64,000 bases of DNA from Pantoea sp. AS-PWVM4 (GTDB lineage Bacteria > Pseudomonadota > Gammaproteobacteria > Enterobacterales > Enterobacteriaceae): assembly GCF_000468095.1 (NCBI RefSeq), contig NZ_ASZC01000007.1:124001-188000 (forward strand), given 5' to 3'. The notes under the pieces are model-generated. The model searched no databases, had not been told where the DNA came from, and saw nothing but the letters and a program-made list of their open reading frames with translations. The position numbers and the translations under genes are program-made. Positions 17,822 through 27,363 of the stretch are shown here, piece by piece. Every line of letters begins with the position of its first letter. The stretch's first letter is position 1.

Positions 17822-19384
17822 ATGAGCCAGACTGTTGATAAAATTCATAATTGTCATCCCTTATTTGAACAGGATGAGTACCAGAAACTGTTCAGTGGCA
17901 AACGATCTCAGGAAGAAGCCTGGGATCAGGCACGGGTGCAGGAGGTATTCCAGTGGACGACGACTGCCGAATATGAAGCCCTGAATTTCAAACGTGAAGC
18001 GCTGACCATTGATCCGGCCAAAGCCTGCCAACCGTTGGGCGCGGTGCTCTGCTCGCTGGGGTTTGCCAACACCCTGCCCTACGTGCACGGTTCTCAGGGA
18101 TGCGTGGCCTATTTTCGCACCTATTTTAACCGTCATTTTAAGGAGCCGGTGGCCTGCGTGTCAGACTCGATGACCGAGGATGCGGCGGTATTCGGTGGCA
18201 ATAACAATATGAATACCGGGCTGCAAAATGCCAGCACCCTGTATAAACCGGACATCATCGCCGTCTCCACCACCTGCATGGCAGAGGTGATTGGCGATGA
18301 TTTACAGGCGTTTATCGCCAACGCCAAGAAAGATGGTTTTGTCGATGCCAGCCTGCCGGTGCCGTTCGCACATACACCGAGCTTTATCGGCAGCCATATC
18401 ACCGGCTGGGACAATATGTTTGAGGGTTTTGCCAAAACCTTCACGGCCGATCACCAGGCGCAACCCGGCAAAATTCCCCGCCTGAATATGGTGACTGGCT
18501 TCGAAACTTATCTGGGCAATTACCGTGTATTGAAGCGCATGATGGCGGAAATGGCGGTGCCCTGTAGCCTGCTGTCTGATCCCTCTGAGGTGCTGGATAC
18601 GCCGGCAGATGGTCACTATCACATGTACGCCGGAGGCACCACGCAGCAGGAGATGCGTGAGGCTCCCGATGCCATCGACACCCTACTGCTGCAACCGTGG
18701 CAACTGGTGAAAAGCAAAAAAGTGGTACAGGAGATGTGGAATCAGCCGGCGACTGAGGTGCAGGTGCCAATGGGGTTGGCTGCGACCGACGACCTACTGA
18801 TGACCATCAGCCAGCTCACCGGCAAACCCATCCCCGCTGCGCTGGCGCTGGAACGTGGCCGCCTGGTGGATATGATGCTGGATTCCCACTCCTGGCTGCA
18901 CGGTAAAAAATTCGGGCTGTATGGCGACCCGGATTTCGTTATGGGCTTAACACGTTTTCTGCTGGAGCTGGGCTGTGAGCCAACGGTGGTGTTGTGTCAC
19001 AACGGCAACAAGCGCTGGCAGAAAGCCATGAAAAAGATGCTGGAAGCGTCACCCTATGGCAAAGAAAGTGAAGTGTTCATCAACTGCGACCTGTGGCATT
19101 TCCGCTCACTGATGTTTACGCGTCAGCCGGATTTTATGATTGGTAACTCCTACGCCAAATTCATCCAGCGCGACACCCTGGCAAAAGGCGAGCAATTTGA
19201 GGTGCCGCTCATTCGCCTTGGTTTCCCGTTGTTCGATCGCCACCACCTGCATCGCCAGACCACCTGGGGCTACGAAGGTGCCATGAGCATGCTCACCACG
19301 CTGGTGAACGCCGTGCTGGAGAAAGTGGACAAAGACACCATCAAACTCGGCAAAACCGATTACGGCTTTGACCTTATCCGTTAA
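17822..19384 (+). CDS. nifK: Nitrogenase MoFe protein beta chain
   Basis: Beta subunit (520 aa), partner of NifD and holder of the other half of the P-cluster. Ligand cysteines fall at Cys69 (AKACQPLG), Cys94 (GSQGCVAY) and Cys152 (STTCMAEV). I start at ATG 17822, which has GGGAGGAG eight bases upstream; a frame extension of seven codons has no ribosome site and is absent from the family. The C-terminus LGKTDYGFDLIR is the usual end. The nifD-nifK gap of 55 bases contains nothing else. Confidence 0.98.
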   Translation: MSQTVDKIHNCHPLFEQDEYQKLFSGKRSQEEAWDQARVQEVFQWTTTAEYEALNFKREALTIDPAKACQPLGAVLCSLGFANTLPYVHGSQGCVAYFRTYFNRHFKEPVACVSDSMTEDAAVFGGNNNMNTGLQNASTLYKPDIIAVSTTCMAEVIGDDLQAFIANAKKDGFVDASLPVPFAHTPSFIGSHITGWDNMFEGFAKTFTADHQAQPGKIPRLNMVTGFETYLGNYRVLKRMMAEMAVPCSLLSDPSEVLDTPADGHYHMYAGGTTQQEMREAPDAIDTLLLQPWQLVKSKKVVQEMWNQPATEVQVPMGLAATDDLLMTISQLTGKPIPAALALERGRLVDMMLDSHSWLHGKKFGLYGDPDFVMGLTRFLLELGCEPTVVLCHNGNKRWQKAMKKMLEASPYGKESEVFINCDLWHFRSLMFTRQPDFMIGNSYAKFIQRDTLAKGEQFEVPLIRLGFPLFDRHHLHRQTTWGYEGAMSMLTTLVNAVLEKVDKDTIKLGKTDYGFDLIR

Positions 19385-19393
19385 CCATCATGC

Positions 19394-19411
19394 GCCCCGC
19401 CGGAGCGGGGC
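19394..19411 (+). promoter_or_regulatory. GC-rich hairpin between nifK and nifT
   Basis: GCCCCGC-CGGA-GCGGGGC is a perfect 7-bp stem with a tetraloop, 10 bases after the nifK stop and just before the nifT ribosome site. There is no T-run, so it is more likely to stabilise the nifHDK message or dampen nifTY expression than to terminate. Confidence 0.6.
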
Positions 19412-19425
19412 CACAGGAGGACATG

Positions 19426-19656
19426 ATGCCAATGGTGATTTTTCGACAACGTGGTGCCGACTTGTATTGTTATATCGCCAAGCAGGATCTGGAGGCCAAA
19501 GTGACGCAGGTTGAACATGATACGCCGGAACGCTGGGGCGGAGCGATTTTGCTGGAGGGGGGGCGTTGCTACTACGTCAGCGAGCAGCCGGGACGTCCGA
19601 ACTTCCCGGTGAGCCTGCGCGCCAGCCGCGATGCACAAATGCAGGAGGGGAGATGA
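19426..19656 (+). CDS. nifT: NifT family protein
   Basis: Small (76 aa) protein of the NifT/FixU family found after nifK in many diazotrophs; its exact job is not established. The opening MPMVIFRQRGADLYCYIAKQ and the middle WGGAILLEGGRCYYVS are the family signature. Of three close ATGs I take 19426: AGGAGG at 19415-19420 is five bases from it, against two bases for 19423. Its stop overlaps the nifY start (AGATGATG). Confidence 0.88.
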   Translation: MPMVIFRQRGADLYCYIAKQDLEAKVTQVEHDTPERWGGAILLEGGRCYYVSEQPGRPNFPVSLRASRDAQMQEGR

Positions 19657-20318
19657 TGTCTGATAACGATGTACTTTTCTGGCGTATGCTGGCGCTGTTT
19701 CAATGCCTGCCGGAGTTACAACCTGCGCAGATCATGGCCTGGCTGACCCACGATTTGGATGAAGCGCTGACCCCTGCCCGCCTCGCGGCTTTCACTCAGC
19801 GTCAGCTCGAAGCCAACTTTCCTGGTCAGGAGGTGATGATGTCACCGGGACGCTGGTCGCGGATTCGATCCTGTCTGCGCGGGGAATTGCCCTGGCATCT
19901 GCATATTGAAACCTTCCCGCAGCGGAAACCCCAGTTGCGCGTAGCCTTTTGTTCGCAGGACGGTCTGATGATCAATGGCCATTTTGGTCAGGGGCGGTTG
20001 TTCTTTATTTACGGCTTTGACGATGAGGGGTGCTGGCTGCACAGCTTGCGCCGTTATCCTTCTGCGCCGCAGGAGGATGAGCCAAATGAAGTTCGGGCGA
20101 AGTTACTGGATGACTGCCAGTTATTGTTTTGTGAAGCGATTGGCGGACCAGCAGCAGCCCGGTTGATCCGTCACAACATCCACCCGATGAAAGTGGCACC
20201 CGGACTGGCGATCTCGTCCCAGTGCGACAACATCAAAACGCTGCTTGCCGGACGATTACCGCCGTGGCTGGCGAAACGACTCGACCGTGCCAATCCGTTA
20301 GAAAGTCGCGTGTTCTGA
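19656..20318 (+). CDS. nifY: Nitrogenase apo-MoFe chaperone NifY
   Basis: NifY (220 aa) binds FeMo-cofactor-deficient dinitrogenase and helps insert the cofactor. The C-terminal half carries the NifX/NafY-type cofactor-binding domain: FCSQDGLMINGHFGQGRLFFIY, then RRYPSA and CQLLFCEAIGGPAAARLI. The N-terminal helical part (DVLFWRMLALFQCLPELQPA) binds the apo protein in relatives. ATG 19656 overlaps the nifT stop, and GGGAGG lies just upstream. Last gene of nifHDKTY. Confidence 0.93.
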   Translation: MSDNDVLFWRMLALFQCLPELQPAQIMAWLTHDLDEALTPARLAAFTQRQLEANFPGQEVMMSPGRWSRIRSCLRGELPWHLHIETFPQRKPQLRVAFCSQDGLMINGHFGQGRLFFIYGFDDEGCWLHSLRRYPSAPQEDEPNEVRAKLLDDCQLLFCEAIGGPAAARLIRHNIHPMKVAPGLAISSQCDNIKTLLAGRLPPWLAKRLDRANPLESRVF

Positions 20319-20332
20319 TCCGCCCTCTGCCT

Positions 20333-20355
20333 CACAAGGCACAGTGTGTCTTGTG
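20333..20355 (+). terminator. Inverted repeat after nifY
   Basis: CACAAG and CTTGTG form a 6-bp stem with an 11-base loop, extendable by CC...GG outside one mismatch. It starts 15 bases past the nifY stop and just before the nifE NifA site. No clean U-tract follows, so termination may be partial. Confidence 0.4.
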
Positions 20356-20380
20356 GGGTCCCTGTCGTCATTGTCTGCTT

Positions 20381-20396
20381 TGTCGTAAAAACGACA
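20381..20396. promoter_or_regulatory. NifA upstream activator sequence of nifE
   Basis: TGTCGTAAAAACGACA is TGT-N10-ACA and at the same time a nearly perfect palindrome (GTCGT-AAAA-ACGAC). It is only 35 bases upstream of the nifE -24 element, shorter than the usual 80-150. Confidence 0.7.
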
Positions 20397-20429
20397 ACAT
20401 TTTCTTCTTAAAAATCAATGCGCATTAGC

Positions 20430-20445
20430 TGGTCTGCGATTTGCA
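20430..20445 (+). promoter_or_regulatory. Sigma-54 (-24/-12) promoter of nifENX
   Basis: TGGTCTGCGATTTGCA with GG at 20431-20432 and GC at 20443-20444, ten bases apart. The nifE start is 37 bases further on. Confidence 0.88.
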
Positions 20446-20481
20446 ACAGGCAAGGTAACCCAATCTGTCAATGAGGTCACT

Positions 20482-21855
20482 ATGAAGGGGAACGAGATAC
20501 TGGCGCTGCTGGATGAGCCTGCCTGTGAGCATAACCACAAACAAAAGTCCGGTTGTAGCGCGCCAAAACCCGGCGCGACGGCGGGAGGTTGCGCCTTTGA
20601 TGGCGCACAAATCACGCTGCTACCGATTGCCGATGTGGCGCATCTGGTTCATGGCCCAATCGGTTGCACCGGCAGTTCCTGGGATAATCGCGGCAGTTTC
20701 AGCTCGGGGGCGCTGATTAACCGGCTGGGCCTGACCACCGATTTAAATGAACAGGATGTGATCATGGGGAATGGGGAGCGCCGCTTATTTCACGCGGTGC
20801 GGCATATCGTCAATCGTTACCATCCGGCGGCGGTATTTATCTATAACACCTGTGTCCCGGCGATGGAGGGTGACGATATCGAGGCGGTGTGCCGGGCGGC
20901 GGCAACCGCCACCGGCGTGCCGGTGATCGCCATTGATGTTGCCGGTTTTTATGGCAGCAAAAACCTCGGTAATCGGCTGGCCGGGGAGATGATGGTCAAA
21001 CAGGTGATTGGTGGGCGTGAACCGGCCCCGTGGCCCGAAGATTCCCCTTTTCTGCCGGAACATCGTCACGATATTGGTTTGATCGGTGAATACAATATCG
21101 CCGGGGAGTTCTGGCATATCCAGCCGTTGCTGGATGAACTGGGCATTCGCGTGCTGGGTACCCTGTCCGGTGATGGACGTTTCGCCGAAATCCAGACGTT
21201 GCATCGTGCGCAGGTCAACATGCTGGTGTGCTCCCGCGCGTTAATCAACGTGGCGCGCGCCCTCGAACAACGCTATGGCATCCCGTGGTTTGAAGGCAGT
21301 TTCTACGGTGTGCGTGCCACTTCGGAATCCCTGCGGCAGTTGGCCGCGTTAACCGAAGATCACGACCTGATGCGGCGTACCGACGCGGTGATTGAGCGTG
21401 AAGAACAGGTGGCTAATCAGGCTCTGGCCCCCTTCCGAGAGCGCCTGCGTGGGCGCAAAGCGCTGCTTTATACCGGTGGCGTGAAATCCTGGTCGGTGGT
21501 GTCGGCGTTACAGGATCTGGGTATGACCGTGGTTGCCACCGGTACGCGTAAATCCACCGAAGAGGATAAACAACGTATCCGCGAGCTGATGGGCGACGAT
21601 GCTTTGATGCTGGATGAAGGTAACGCCCGCACCTTGCTCGATGTGGTGTATCGCTACCAGGCGGACATGATGATCGCCGGTGGGCGCAACATGTATACCG
21701 CCTATAAAGCACGGCTGCCGTTCCTCGATATCAATCAGGAACGTGAGCATGCCTATGCGGGATATCGGGGCATTGTCACGCTGGCCGAGCAACTGTGCCA
21801 GACGCTGGAAAGCCCGATATGGGCACAAACTCATGCGCGCGCACCGTGGCATTAA
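20482..21855 (+). CDS. nifE: FeMo-cofactor scaffold NifE
   Basis: NifE (457 aa) pairs with NifN in a tetramer on which NifB-co is turned into FeMo-cofactor by adding Mo and homocitrate. It is homologous to NifD. Cluster-binding cysteines are seen in [29 protein letters not shown] and [11 protein letters not shown]. The C-terminal region has [25 protein letters not shown] 20482 follows GAGGTCACT. Sixteen bases separate it from nifN. Length and motifs are as expected and nothing is unusual. Confidence 0.97.
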   Translation: MKGNEILALLDEPACEHNHKQKSGCSAPKPGATAGGCAFDGAQITLLPIADVAHLVHGPIGCTGSSWDNRGSFSSGALINRLGLTTDLNEQDVIMGNGERRLFHAVRHIVNRYHPAAVFIYNTCVPAMEGDDIEAVCRAAATATGVPVIAIDVAGFYGSKNLGNRLAGEMMVKQVIGGREPAPWPEDSPFLPEHRHDIGLIGEYNIAGEFWHIQPLLDELGIRVLGTLSGDGRFAEIQTLHRAQVNMLVCSRALINVARALEQRYGIPWFEGSFYGVRATSESLRQLAALTEDHDLMRRTDAVIEREEQVANQALAPFRERLRGRKALLYTGGVKSWSVVSALQDLGMTVVATGTRKSTEEDKQRIRELMGDDALMLDEGNARTLLDVVYRYQADMMIAGGRNMYTAYKARLPFLDINQEREHAYAGYRGIVTLAEQLCQTLESPIWAQTHARAPWH

Positions 21856-21870
21856 TCACAGGAGCAGGTT

Positions 21871-23244
21871 ATGGCAGAGATTATTCGTTCGAAAAAACCG
21901 TTGGCCGTCAGCCCGATCAAAAGTGGACAGCCGCTGGGGGCCATCCTTGCCAGCATGGGGTTTGAACACTGTATCCCGCTGGTACATGGTGCGCAGGGGT
22001 GCTGCGCCTTTGCCAAGGTGTTTTTTATTCAACATTTTCACGACCCGATCCCACTGCAATCCACCGCGATGGACCCGACGTCGACCATTATGGGGGCCGA
22101 CGACAATATCATGACGGCGCTCAACACGCTGTGTCAGCGCAATAACCCGAAAGCTATCGTGCTACTCAGCACCGGGTTGTCGGAGGCGCAGGGTAGCGAT
22201 ATTTCCCGCGTGGTACGTCAGTTTCGCGAGGCCTCTCCACGCCATAAAGGGGTGGCGCTATTAACCGTCAACACCCCCGACTTTTATGGCTCGCTGGAGA
22301 ATGGTTTCAGTGCCGTGGTGGAAAGCATGATTGAGCAATGGATACCGGAAACTCCGCTGCCTGCGGGGAGGAACCGACGCGTCAACCTGCTGTTGAGCCA
22401 TCTGATCACCCCCGGCGATGCGGAGTTGCTGCGCAGCTATGTCGAGGCGTTTGGCTTGCAGCCCGTGATGGTGCCGGATCTGTCATTATCGCTGGATGGA
22501 CATCTGGCGAGCGGCGACTTTTCTCCGGTGACACAGGGGGGCACGTCCCTGTCGCAGATAGAACAGATGGGACAGAGCTTGTGCACCTTCGCCATCGGTG
22601 TCTCTCTGTCGCATGCTGCTTCGCTGCTGGGAAGACGCTGCCGTGGTGAGGTGATCGCCCTGCCGCATCTGATGACGCTGGATTTCTGCGATCAATTTAT
22701 CAATCAACTGAAGTTGATCTCCGGTCGCAACGTACCAGGCTGGATTGAACGGCAGCGCGGGCAGCTTCAGGATGCGATGATCGACTGTCATATGTGGTTG
22801 CAGGGGGTGCCGATAGCGATGGCCGCGGAAGGCGATTTGCTGGCGGCGTGGTGTGATTTTGCTGCCAGCCAGGGCATGGTGCCCGGTCCGATTATTGCCC
22901 CGGTCAGCCAGAAAGGATTATCCCGTTTGCCGGTAGAAAAGGTGGTGATCGGTGACCTGGAGGATATGCAGGATCTGCTGCGTCTCACCCCGGCCAACCT
23001 GTTGGTGGCGAACTCGCATGCGGTCGATCTGGCACAGCACGCAGGTTTATCCCTGATTCGCGCCGGTTTTCCCATTTATGACCGGCTGGGCGAGTTTCGT
23101 CGGGTGCGGCAGGGTTATATGGGAATGCGCGACAGCCTATTTGAGCTGGCGAATGTGATGAGCCAGCACCACCATTCCCTTACGCCCTGGCACTCACTCT
23201 TACGTCAGCAATTTGCTCCGGGAGCACAGCATGTACCACATTAA
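21871..23244 (+). CDS. nifN: FeMo-cofactor scaffold NifN
   Basis: NifN (457 aa) is the NifK-like partner of NifE. It opens with KSGQPLGAILASMGFEHCIPLVHGAQGCCAF, matching the first P-cluster-type region of NifK, and keeps LSTGLSEAQGSDISR in the middle. AGGAG lies nine bases before ATG 21871. Its end overlaps the nifX start by 14 bases, which suggests coupled translation. Confidence 0.96.
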   Translation: MAEIIRSKKPLAVSPIKSGQPLGAILASMGFEHCIPLVHGAQGCCAFAKVFFIQHFHDPIPLQSTAMDPTSTIMGADDNIMTALNTLCQRNNPKAIVLLSTGLSEAQGSDISRVVRQFREASPRHKGVALLTVNTPDFYGSLENGFSAVVESMIEQWIPETPLPAGRNRRVNLLLSHLITPGDAELLRSYVEAFGLQPVMVPDLSLSLDGHLASGDFSPVTQGGTSLSQIEQMGQSLCTFAIGVSLSHAASLLGRRCRGEVIALPHLMTLDFCDQFINQLKLISGRNVPGWIERQRGQLQDAMIDCHMWLQGVPIAMAAEGDLLAAWCDFAASQGMVPGPIIAPVSQKGLSRLPVEKVVIGDLEDMQDLLRLTPANLLVANSHAVDLAQHAGLSLIRAGFPIYDRLGEFRRVRQGYMGMRDSLFELANVMSQHHHSLTPWHSLLRQQFAPGAQHVPH

Positions 23245-23689
23245 CCGGCAGTTCAGTACGGTCTGCGCTGAGGAGTGGCCGATGAAAGTGGCCTTCGCCA
23301 GTTCGGATTGTCTTCATGTTGACCAGCATTTTGGCGCGACCCCACGTCTGGTGGTGTATGGCGTAAAGGAACATGAAGTCATGCTGTTACGGGTGGCCGA
23401 CTTTTCGGTATTTTCAGGTCATCTGGAGGAGAAAATCAGCTGCCGCATCAACGCGCTGGAAGATTGTGTCACCCTGTATTGTGTGGCAATCGGCGAAAGG
23501 GTGTTTCGCCAACTGCTGCAAATTGGCGTGCGCGCCGTGCGTGTGCCGGCGACCACCACCATTGGGGAATTGCTCCAGGAAATACATCACTACTGGTACG
23601 ACAAAGAGCAACGCAAAAAGATGCGTGATCCCGAACGCTTCGCCCGACTGCTGGAGGAAAAGGAATGGGATGATAAAAACCTCCGCTAG
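23231..23689 (+). CDS. nifX: NifX, NifB-co / VK-cluster carrier
   Basis: NifX (152 aa) carries cofactor precursors between NifB and NifEN and can act as a negative factor. The dinitrogenase iron-molybdenum cofactor domain is plain: MKVAFASSDCLHVDQHFGATPR, then ALEDCVTLYCVAIGERVFRQLL and VPATTTIGELLQEI. I use ATG 23231 with GGGAG nine bases upstream, inside the end of nifN. A strong terminator follows 37 bases after the stop. Confidence 0.93.
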   Translation: MYHINRQFSTVCAEEWPMKVAFASSDCLHVDQHFGATPRLVVYGVKEHEVMLLRVADFSVFSGHLEEKISCRINALEDCVTLYCVAIGERVFRQLLQIGVRAVRVPATTTIGELLQEIHHYWYDKEQRKKMRDPERFARLLEEKEWDDKNLR

Positions 23690-23707
23690 TCGTTTCTCTG
23701 ACACAAC

Positions 23708-23723
23708 TGTGACAAACCCCACA
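23708..23723. promoter_or_regulatory. NifA upstream activator sequence of nifU
   Basis: TGTGACAAACCCCACA is TGT-N10-ACA. It lies between the nifX stop and the nifX terminator, about 77 bases upstream of the nifU -24 element. Confidence 0.7.
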
Positions 23724-23726
23724 TTT

Positions 23727-23753
23727 AACCGCGACACTGATCGCGGTTTTTTT
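23727..23753 (+). terminator. Rho-independent terminator of nifENX
   Basis: AACCGCGA-CACTGA-TCGCGGTT is a perfect 8-bp stem with a 6-base loop, followed by a run of Ts. It sits 37 bases after nifX and ends the nifENX transcript. Confidence 0.92.
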
Positions 23754-23798
23754 GCCATTTAATCATCTATCAAACTGAATATTAACGATTTTAATTTC

Positions 23799-23814
23799 TG
23801 GTACTGCTTTTGCT
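23799..23814 (+). promoter_or_regulatory. Sigma-54 (-24/-12) promoter of nifUSVWZM
   Basis: TGGTACTGCTTTTGCT with GG at 23800-23801 and GC at 23812-23813. The nifU start is about 80 bases downstream. Confidence 0.88.
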
Positions 23815-23892
23815 TGCTAGTGATATCCCGCTATTTATTACGCGGGGAAATGCGCCAAAGCGCTTTCCGTCATAGTCCTGGGAGCTGAAAGC

Positions 23893-24717
23893 ATGTGGAA
23901 TTATTCTGAGAAGGTGAAAGACCATTTCTTCAATCCCCGCAATGCCCGAGTGGTGGATGAAGCTAACGCGATTGGCGACGTGGGATCCCTGAGCTGTGGC
24001 GATGCCCTGCGACTGATGCTACGGGTTGACCCGGAAAATGAAACCATCCTGGAAGCCGGATTTCAGACCTTTGGTTGCGGCAGCGCCATTGCCTCTTCGT
24101 CGGCCCTGACCGAGCTGATTATTGGCCGCACCCTTGCTGAAGCGGAGCTGGTCACTAATCAACAAATCGCTGACTACCTCGATGGCCTGCCGCCGCAAAA
24201 AATGCATTGTTCGGTGATGGGCCAGGAAGCCCTCCATGCGGCGATTGCCAATTATCGCGGCCTGACACTCGACGATGACCACGAGGAAGGCGCGCTGATT
24301 TGCAAATGCTTCGGCGTTGATGAGGGACACATTCGCCGTGCCGTGCTCAGTAACGGCCTGACCACGCTTGAGGAGGTGATTAACTACACCAAAGCGGGCG
24401 GAGGCTGTACTTCCTGCCATGAAAAAATCGAGCTGGCGCTCGCCGCTATTCTCGCCAGCGCTCCCGAAGTCACCGCCCCGCTTAGCACCGCTAAAGATCC
24501 GCACTGGCAGGAGGTGATGGAAACCATTACCGAGTTGCGTCCCCATATTCAGGCCGATGGCGGTGATATGTCACTGGTCAATGTTGCCAATCACACCGTC
24601 ACCGTCAGCCTGACCGGCAGTTGCAGCGGCTGCATGATGACCGATATGACCCTCGCCTGGTTGCAGCAAAAGCTGATGGAACGCACCGGTTGTTATATGG
24701 AAGTGGTCGCGGCTTAG
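23893..24717 (+). CDS. nifU: Fe-S cluster scaffold NifU
   Basis: Modular scaffold of 274 aa on which NifS-derived sulfur and iron form clusters for nitrogenase. Three domains are visible: an IscU-like part (about 1-125; [26 protein letters not shown]), a central BFD-type [2Fe-2S] domain (about 135-180; [13 protein letters not shown] and [12 protein letters not shown]) and a C-terminal Nfu domain (about 205-274; [13 protein letters not shown]). ATG 23893 follows GGGAGCTGAAAGC. First gene of nifUSVWZM. Confidence 0.96.
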   Translation: MWNYSEKVKDHFFNPRNARVVDEANAIGDVGSLSCGDALRLMLRVDPENETILEAGFQTFGCGSAIASSSALTELIIGRTLAEAELVTNQQIADYLDGLPPQKMHCSVMGQEALHAAIANYRGLTLDDDHEEGALICKCFGVDEGHIRRAVLSNGLTTLEEVINYTKAGGGCTSCHEKIELALAAILASAPEVTAPLSTAKDPHWQEVMETITELRPHIQADGGDMSLVNVANHTVTVSLTGSCSGCMMTDMTLAWLQQKLMERTGCYMEVVAA

Positions 24718-24746
24718 ACCGTCGTTAACGATAGGGGAATACGCAA

Positions 24747-25949
24747 ATGAAACAGGTTTATCTGGATAACAACGCCACCACCCGTATTGATCCGATGGTG
24801 CTTGAAGCGATGATGCCGTTCTTAACTGACTATTACGGTAATCCCTCCTCGATCCACGACTTCGGCACGCCGTCGCGGGCCGCATTAGAACGCGCACATC
24901 AACAGGTGGCGGCGCTGCTGGGGGCGGAACACAGCAGTGAAATTATCTTTACCTCCTGCGCCACCGAAGCCACCTCCACCGCGATCCATAGCGCAGTCGA
25001 AGCGCAGCCGGAGAGACGGGAAATCATTACCACCGCGGTCGAACATCCGGCCACGCTGGAGGTGTGCGAATATCTCGAACGTCAGGGTTACCTGATTCAT
25101 CGGCTGGCGGTCGACAGCGAGGGTGCCATCGATATGGCGCAGTACCGACAAGCGTTGAGTCAGCGGGTGGCACTGGTGAGTGTCATGTGGGCCAATAACG
25201 AAACCGGGGTGATGTTTCCGGTGGAGGAGATGGCAACGCTGGCACATGAGTCTGGTGCGTTGTTTCACTGCGATGCGGTGCAGGCGGTCGGCAAAATCCC
25301 TCTCAATGTCCGGCAAACGAACATCGACATGCTCTCCTGCTCTGCCCACAAACTGCACGGTCCGAAAGGGGTAGGCTGCCTTTATCTGCGGCGCGGCACG
25401 CGCTTCCGACCGTTGCTACGCGGTGGTCACCAGGAACGGGGACGCCGTGCTGGTACGGAAAACATTGCCGGCATCGTGGGTATGGGTATGGCGTGCGAGC
25501 TGGCGCAGGTGCACCTGCCAGGGATGAGTACCCTCTCCCGGCTACGGGATCTCCTTCAGGAAAGCGTGGTCGCGCACGTTCCCTCCGTCAGGGTGATGGG
25601 TGGCAAGTCGCCACGCGTGCCTGGCACCGTCAATCTGGCGTTTGAATATATCGAAGGGGAAGCCATTTTGTTGCTGCTGAATCAGGCCGGGATTGCGGCA
25701 TCCAGCGGTAGCGCCTGCACCTCGGGATCGCTGGAACCCTCGCATGTGATGCGGGCAATGAATATTCCCTACACGGCTGCGCACGGCAGCATCCGTTTCT
25801 CGTTATCTCGTTACACGCGGGAAAAAGAGATTGAGTACGTCATCCAGACACTGCCCGCGATTATCGCCCGCCTGCGCTTGCTGTCGCCTTACTGGCAGGA
25901 CGGTAAACCCGCCCCGGAACAAGCCGCTTTTATGCCCACTTATGGTTAA
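24747..25949 (+). CDS. nifS: Cysteine desulfurase NifS
   Basis: PLP-dependent desulfurase of 400 aa that takes sulfur from cysteine and gives it to NifU. The PLP lysine is Lys202 in CSAHKLHGPKG; the catalytic cysteine is Cys324 in SGSACTSGSLEPS. The N-terminal DNNATTRIDP is the family opening. AGGGGA precedes ATG 24747. Its stop is 12 bases before the nifV start, and AAGGAG for nifV overlaps its stop codon. Confidence 0.97.
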   Translation: MKQVYLDNNATTRIDPMVLEAMMPFLTDYYGNPSSIHDFGTPSRAALERAHQQVAALLGAEHSSEIIFTSCATEATSTAIHSAVEAQPERREIITTAVEHPATLEVCEYLERQGYLIHRLAVDSEGAIDMAQYRQALSQRVALVSVMWANNETGVMFPVEEMATLAHESGALFHCDAVQAVGKIPLNVRQTNIDMLSCSAHKLHGPKGVGCLYLRRGTRFRPLLRGGHQERGRRAGTENIAGIVGMGMACELAQVHLPGMSTLSRLRDLLQESVVAHVPSVRVMGGKSPRVPGTVNLAFEYIEGEAILLLLNQAGIAASSGSACTSGSLEPSHVMRAMNIPYTAAHGSIRFSLSRYTREKEIEYVIQTLPAIIARLRLLSPYWQDGKPAPEQAAFMPTYG

Positions 25950-25961
25950 GGAGTGACAGCG

Positions 25962-27104
25962 ATGTCTACGGTGTTGATCAACGATACCACCCTGCGGGAC
26001 GGTGAGCAGAGTCCCGGCGTTGCGTTTCGCGCCAGTGAAAAAATTGCTATCGCAGAAGCATTATTTGATGCCGGTATCACGGCAATGGAAGTGGGCACCC
26101 CGGCTATGGGCGAGGAGGAACGCACTCGTATCCAACTGGTACGCCGCCATCTGCCCGCTGCCATCTTGATGACCTGGTGTCGGATGAGCGGTGACGAGAT
26201 TCGTCAGAGCGCAGAGCTGGGGATGGACTGGGTCGATATCTCCCTGCCCACCTCCGAGAAGCTGCGGCAGTACAAATTACGCGAGGCACTGCCGGTGCTG
26301 CTGGAGCGGCTTGCCAACCTTATTGTGTTGTCGCGCTCGCTGGGGATGAAGGTTTGTGTGGGATGTGAAGATGCCTCCCGCTCCAGTGACAACGATCTGC
26401 GCTTGGTGGCGGAGGCGGCGCGGGAAGCCGGCGCACAACGGTTACGCTTTGCCGATACCCTTGGTGTACTTGATCCCTTCACCACCGCAGCCCGTATCTC
26501 CGCGTTGCGTAGCGTCTGGCCGTCAGAAATTGAAATGCATGCGCACGATGATTTGGGTCTGGCAACGGCCAATACGCTAGCCGCCGTTCAGGCTGGCGCA
26601 ACCAGTGTGAACACCACGGTGCTGGGATTGGGTGAACGCGCGGGTAATGCTGCGCTGGAGACCGTTGCGCTCGGTCTCAGCCGTTGCATGGGGCAGGACT
26701 GCGGCGTCGATTTTCGTTTGCTTCCTGCGCTGTGCCAGCAGGTCGCTACCGCCGCGCAACGTACCATTGACGTGCAGCGCCCGTTGGTGGGCGATCAGGT
26801 GTTCACCCATGAATCCGGCGTGCATGTCGCCGCCCTGCTGCGCGATCGCGAGAGTTATCAGGCCATCGATCCGGCGCTGGTGGGGCGGGAATATCGGCTG
26901 GTGCTGGGTAAACACTCCGGGCGGCAGGCGGTAGATGGAGTATTCAGCAAAATGGGATATACCCTCGACACGCTACAGATTGATCTGTTGCTGGCGGCGA
27001 TCCGTCGCTTTGCCGAAAGCTGGAAACGCATCCCGCAGGATTACGAGTTGATCGCCCTTTATGACCAGTTGCGTGGTGAATCTGCATCAACGCTAAGGAT
27101 CTAA
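25962..27104 (+). CDS. nifV: Homocitrate synthase NifV
   Basis: Condenses acetyl-CoA with 2-oxoglutarate to R-homocitrate, the organic part of FeMo-cofactor; 380 aa. The DRE-TIM-type motif [17 protein letters not shown] is at the N-terminus, metal histidines are in EMHAHDDLG, and [12 protein letters not shown] and [13 protein letters not shown] are family blocks. ATG 25962 is eight bases from AAGGAG; an in-frame GTG nine bases earlier is too close to that site. Confidence 0.96.
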   Translation: MSTVLINDTTLRDGEQSPGVAFRASEKIAIAEALFDAGITAMEVGTPAMGEEERTRIQLVRRHLPAAILMTWCRMSGDEIRQSAELGMDWVDISLPTSEKLRQYKLREALPVLLERLANLIVLSRSLGMKVCVGCEDASRSSDNDLRLVAEAAREAGAQRLRFADTLGVLDPFTTAARISALRSVWPSEIEMHAHDDLGLATANTLAAVQAGATSVNTTVLGLGERAGNAALETVALGLSRCMGQDCGVDFRLLPALCQQVATAAQRTIDVQRPLVGDQVFTHESGVHVAALLRDRESYQAIDPALVGREYRLVLGKHSGRQAVDGVFSKMGYTLDTLQIDLLLAAIRRFAESWKRIPQDYELIALYDQLRGESASTLRI

Positions 27105-27105
27105 T

Positions 27106-27363
27106 ATGCAATGGTTTTATCAGATTCCCGGCGTTGATGCGCTGGACACGGCGGAATCCTTTTTTGCGTTTTTTGCTGTCGATTACGATGCCACGCTGTT
27201 GAAGCCTTGCTGCCTGCCGGTGTTGCGCGAATTTCACCGCAAGATACGTGACAACGTGCCGTTGCAAAATCATCTCGAGGCTGAACCGCGTGCGCCCTGG
27301 CTGCTGGCCCGACGCTTATTGGCTGAAAGTTATCTGCACTACACGCAAGGGAGTCAGGCATGA
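27106..27363 (+). CDS. nifW: Nitrogenase-stabilising protein NifW
   Basis: NifW (85 aa) protects or helps mature the MoFe protein. The family pattern is present: MQWFYQIPGVDALDTAESFF, then LREFHRKIRD and APWLLARRLLAESYL. One base separates it from nifV. AAGGATCTAAT precedes the start. Its stop overlaps the nifZ start as ATGA. Confidence 0.92.
   Translation: MQWFYQIPGVDALDTAESFFAFFAVDYDATLLKPCCLPVLREFHRKIRDNVPLQNHLEAEPRAPWLLARRLLAESYLHYTQGSQA

Noticed and set aside
20411-20427. IHF-like AATCAATGCGCATTA before nifE
   Set aside because: The TTR part is two bases out of place relative to the WATCAANNNNTTR consensus.
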